A DNA stretch of 42,628 bases, taken from Scenedesmus sp. ARA3. Its lineage: Eukaryota; Chlorophyta; Chlorophyceae; Sphaeropleales; Scenedesmaceae. Each line of letters opens with the position of its first letter. The stretch's first letter is position 1. The translations under genes were made by a program, and so were the position numbers. The notes under the pieces were generated by a model. The model was not told the DNA's origin and did no database searches. It was given only the letters and a program-made list of their open reading frames with translations. Below, piece after piece: positions 42,417-42,628 of this stretch. The stretch covers positions 15,996 to 58,623 of the forward strand of contig RWJK01001761.1 in the NCBI GenBank assembly GCA_004335835.1, in the 5' to 3' direction.

Positions 42417-42628
42417 ATGGCCTGCAAGTCAAAGCGGCGGCTGCTGCTGCTGCCGCTGACTGCTTCTGCCTGCCTGCTTCAAACCTGCAGTGCCGCCAAC
42501 AGCAACACCTCCAGTGCCAAGCCGAGCGCCAAGAGCAACGCAACCACTGCATGCTGCGCACCAACGGCACCCATGAGGACTGGCGGCGAGAGCATCACCC
42601 CTGCTGTGACTGAGACATTCGACTTTGA
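42417..42628 (+). CDS. 5' end of a possible secreted protein, truncated by the window edge
   Basis: From ATG 42417 the frame stays open for 70 codons to the end of the window. The start has signal-peptide character: a basic N-terminus (MACKSKRR), a hydrophobic core (LLLLPLTASACLL), then QTCSAANSNTSS with small residues at a plausible cleavage site. It continues Ser/Ala/Lys/Thr-rich. No domain is visible in the part shown. The low-complexity composition and nearby TGTAA make it uncertain. Confidence 0.35.
   Translation, partial: MACKSKRRLLLLPLTASACLLQTCSAANSNTSSAKPSAKSNATTACCAPTAPMRTGGESITPAVTETFDF

Noticed and set aside
1..42628. An operon-like or defence-type gene cluster
   Set aside because: Genes have separate promoters, introns and unrelated household functions. 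No toxin, nuclease, reverse transcriptase, transposase or viral gene was seen.

Overview
The window looks like nuclear DNA of a green alga, most likely a chlorophycean of the Scenedesmus/Tetradesmus (Sphaeropleales) kind. The reasons are many short exons with GT-AG introns, very heavy CAG/CTG/GCA triplet content giving polyQ, polyA and polyS tracts, TGTAA-type poly(A) signals after several genes, a chlorophyte-style MYND-finger protein, and chloroplast-type leader peptides. There is no sign of bacterial, viral or organelle origin. I rebuilt gene models by hand from splice sites, and for all but gene 1 (and the incomplete gene 11) the exon phases and total lengths close exactly. The species assignment is inference.

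Layout, left to right. (1) 1045-3063, minus: secreted low-complexity protein with a perfect 7x18-bp coding minisatellite. (2) 4078-9517, plus: 8-exon fusion of a thioredoxin-like domain with a molybdenum-cofactor-sulfurase-like (NifS-type, PLP) domain. (3) 10830-11609, plus: small, probably organelle-targeted protein with a repeated Cys-x-Val-Thr-Tyr plus acidic motif. (4) 13228-16123, plus: pantothenate synthetase in 8 exons. (5) 17230-21251, plus: large MYND zinc-finger protein. (6) 22959-25163, minus: Gln-rich coiled-coil protein. (7) 25695-28042, minus: membrane-anchored FkbM-type methyltransferase. (8) 29007-32432, minus: plastid lipid-associated (PAP/fibrillin) protein with a long 11/22-residue repeat region. 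(9) 32662-34422, minus: intronless CTU2/NCS2 tRNA thiolation protein. (10) 34745-40627, plus: EMC1, ER membrane complex subunit 1, in 11 exons. (11) 41161-41791, plus: small membrane protein that appears frameshifted, followed by a weak ORF and the truncated start of a possible secreted protein at the right edge.

These are ordinary eukaryotic neighbours and not an operon. Genes 1/2 and 9/10 are divergent pairs, and 5/6 are convergent. A loose biochemical thread is sulfur handling (PLP desulfurase-like fusion, CTU2), but proximity alone is not evidence for a shared pathway.

The two most interesting observations are the thioredoxin/Moco-sulfurase-like fusion, whose junction lies inside one continuous exon, and a recurrent structural habit. 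In at least four places a segment spanning an exon edge (splice donor, splice acceptor or stop codon) has been copied, mostly 90-153 bp away, into the adjoining intron or 3' flank, creating decoy splice sites or decoy exon ends.
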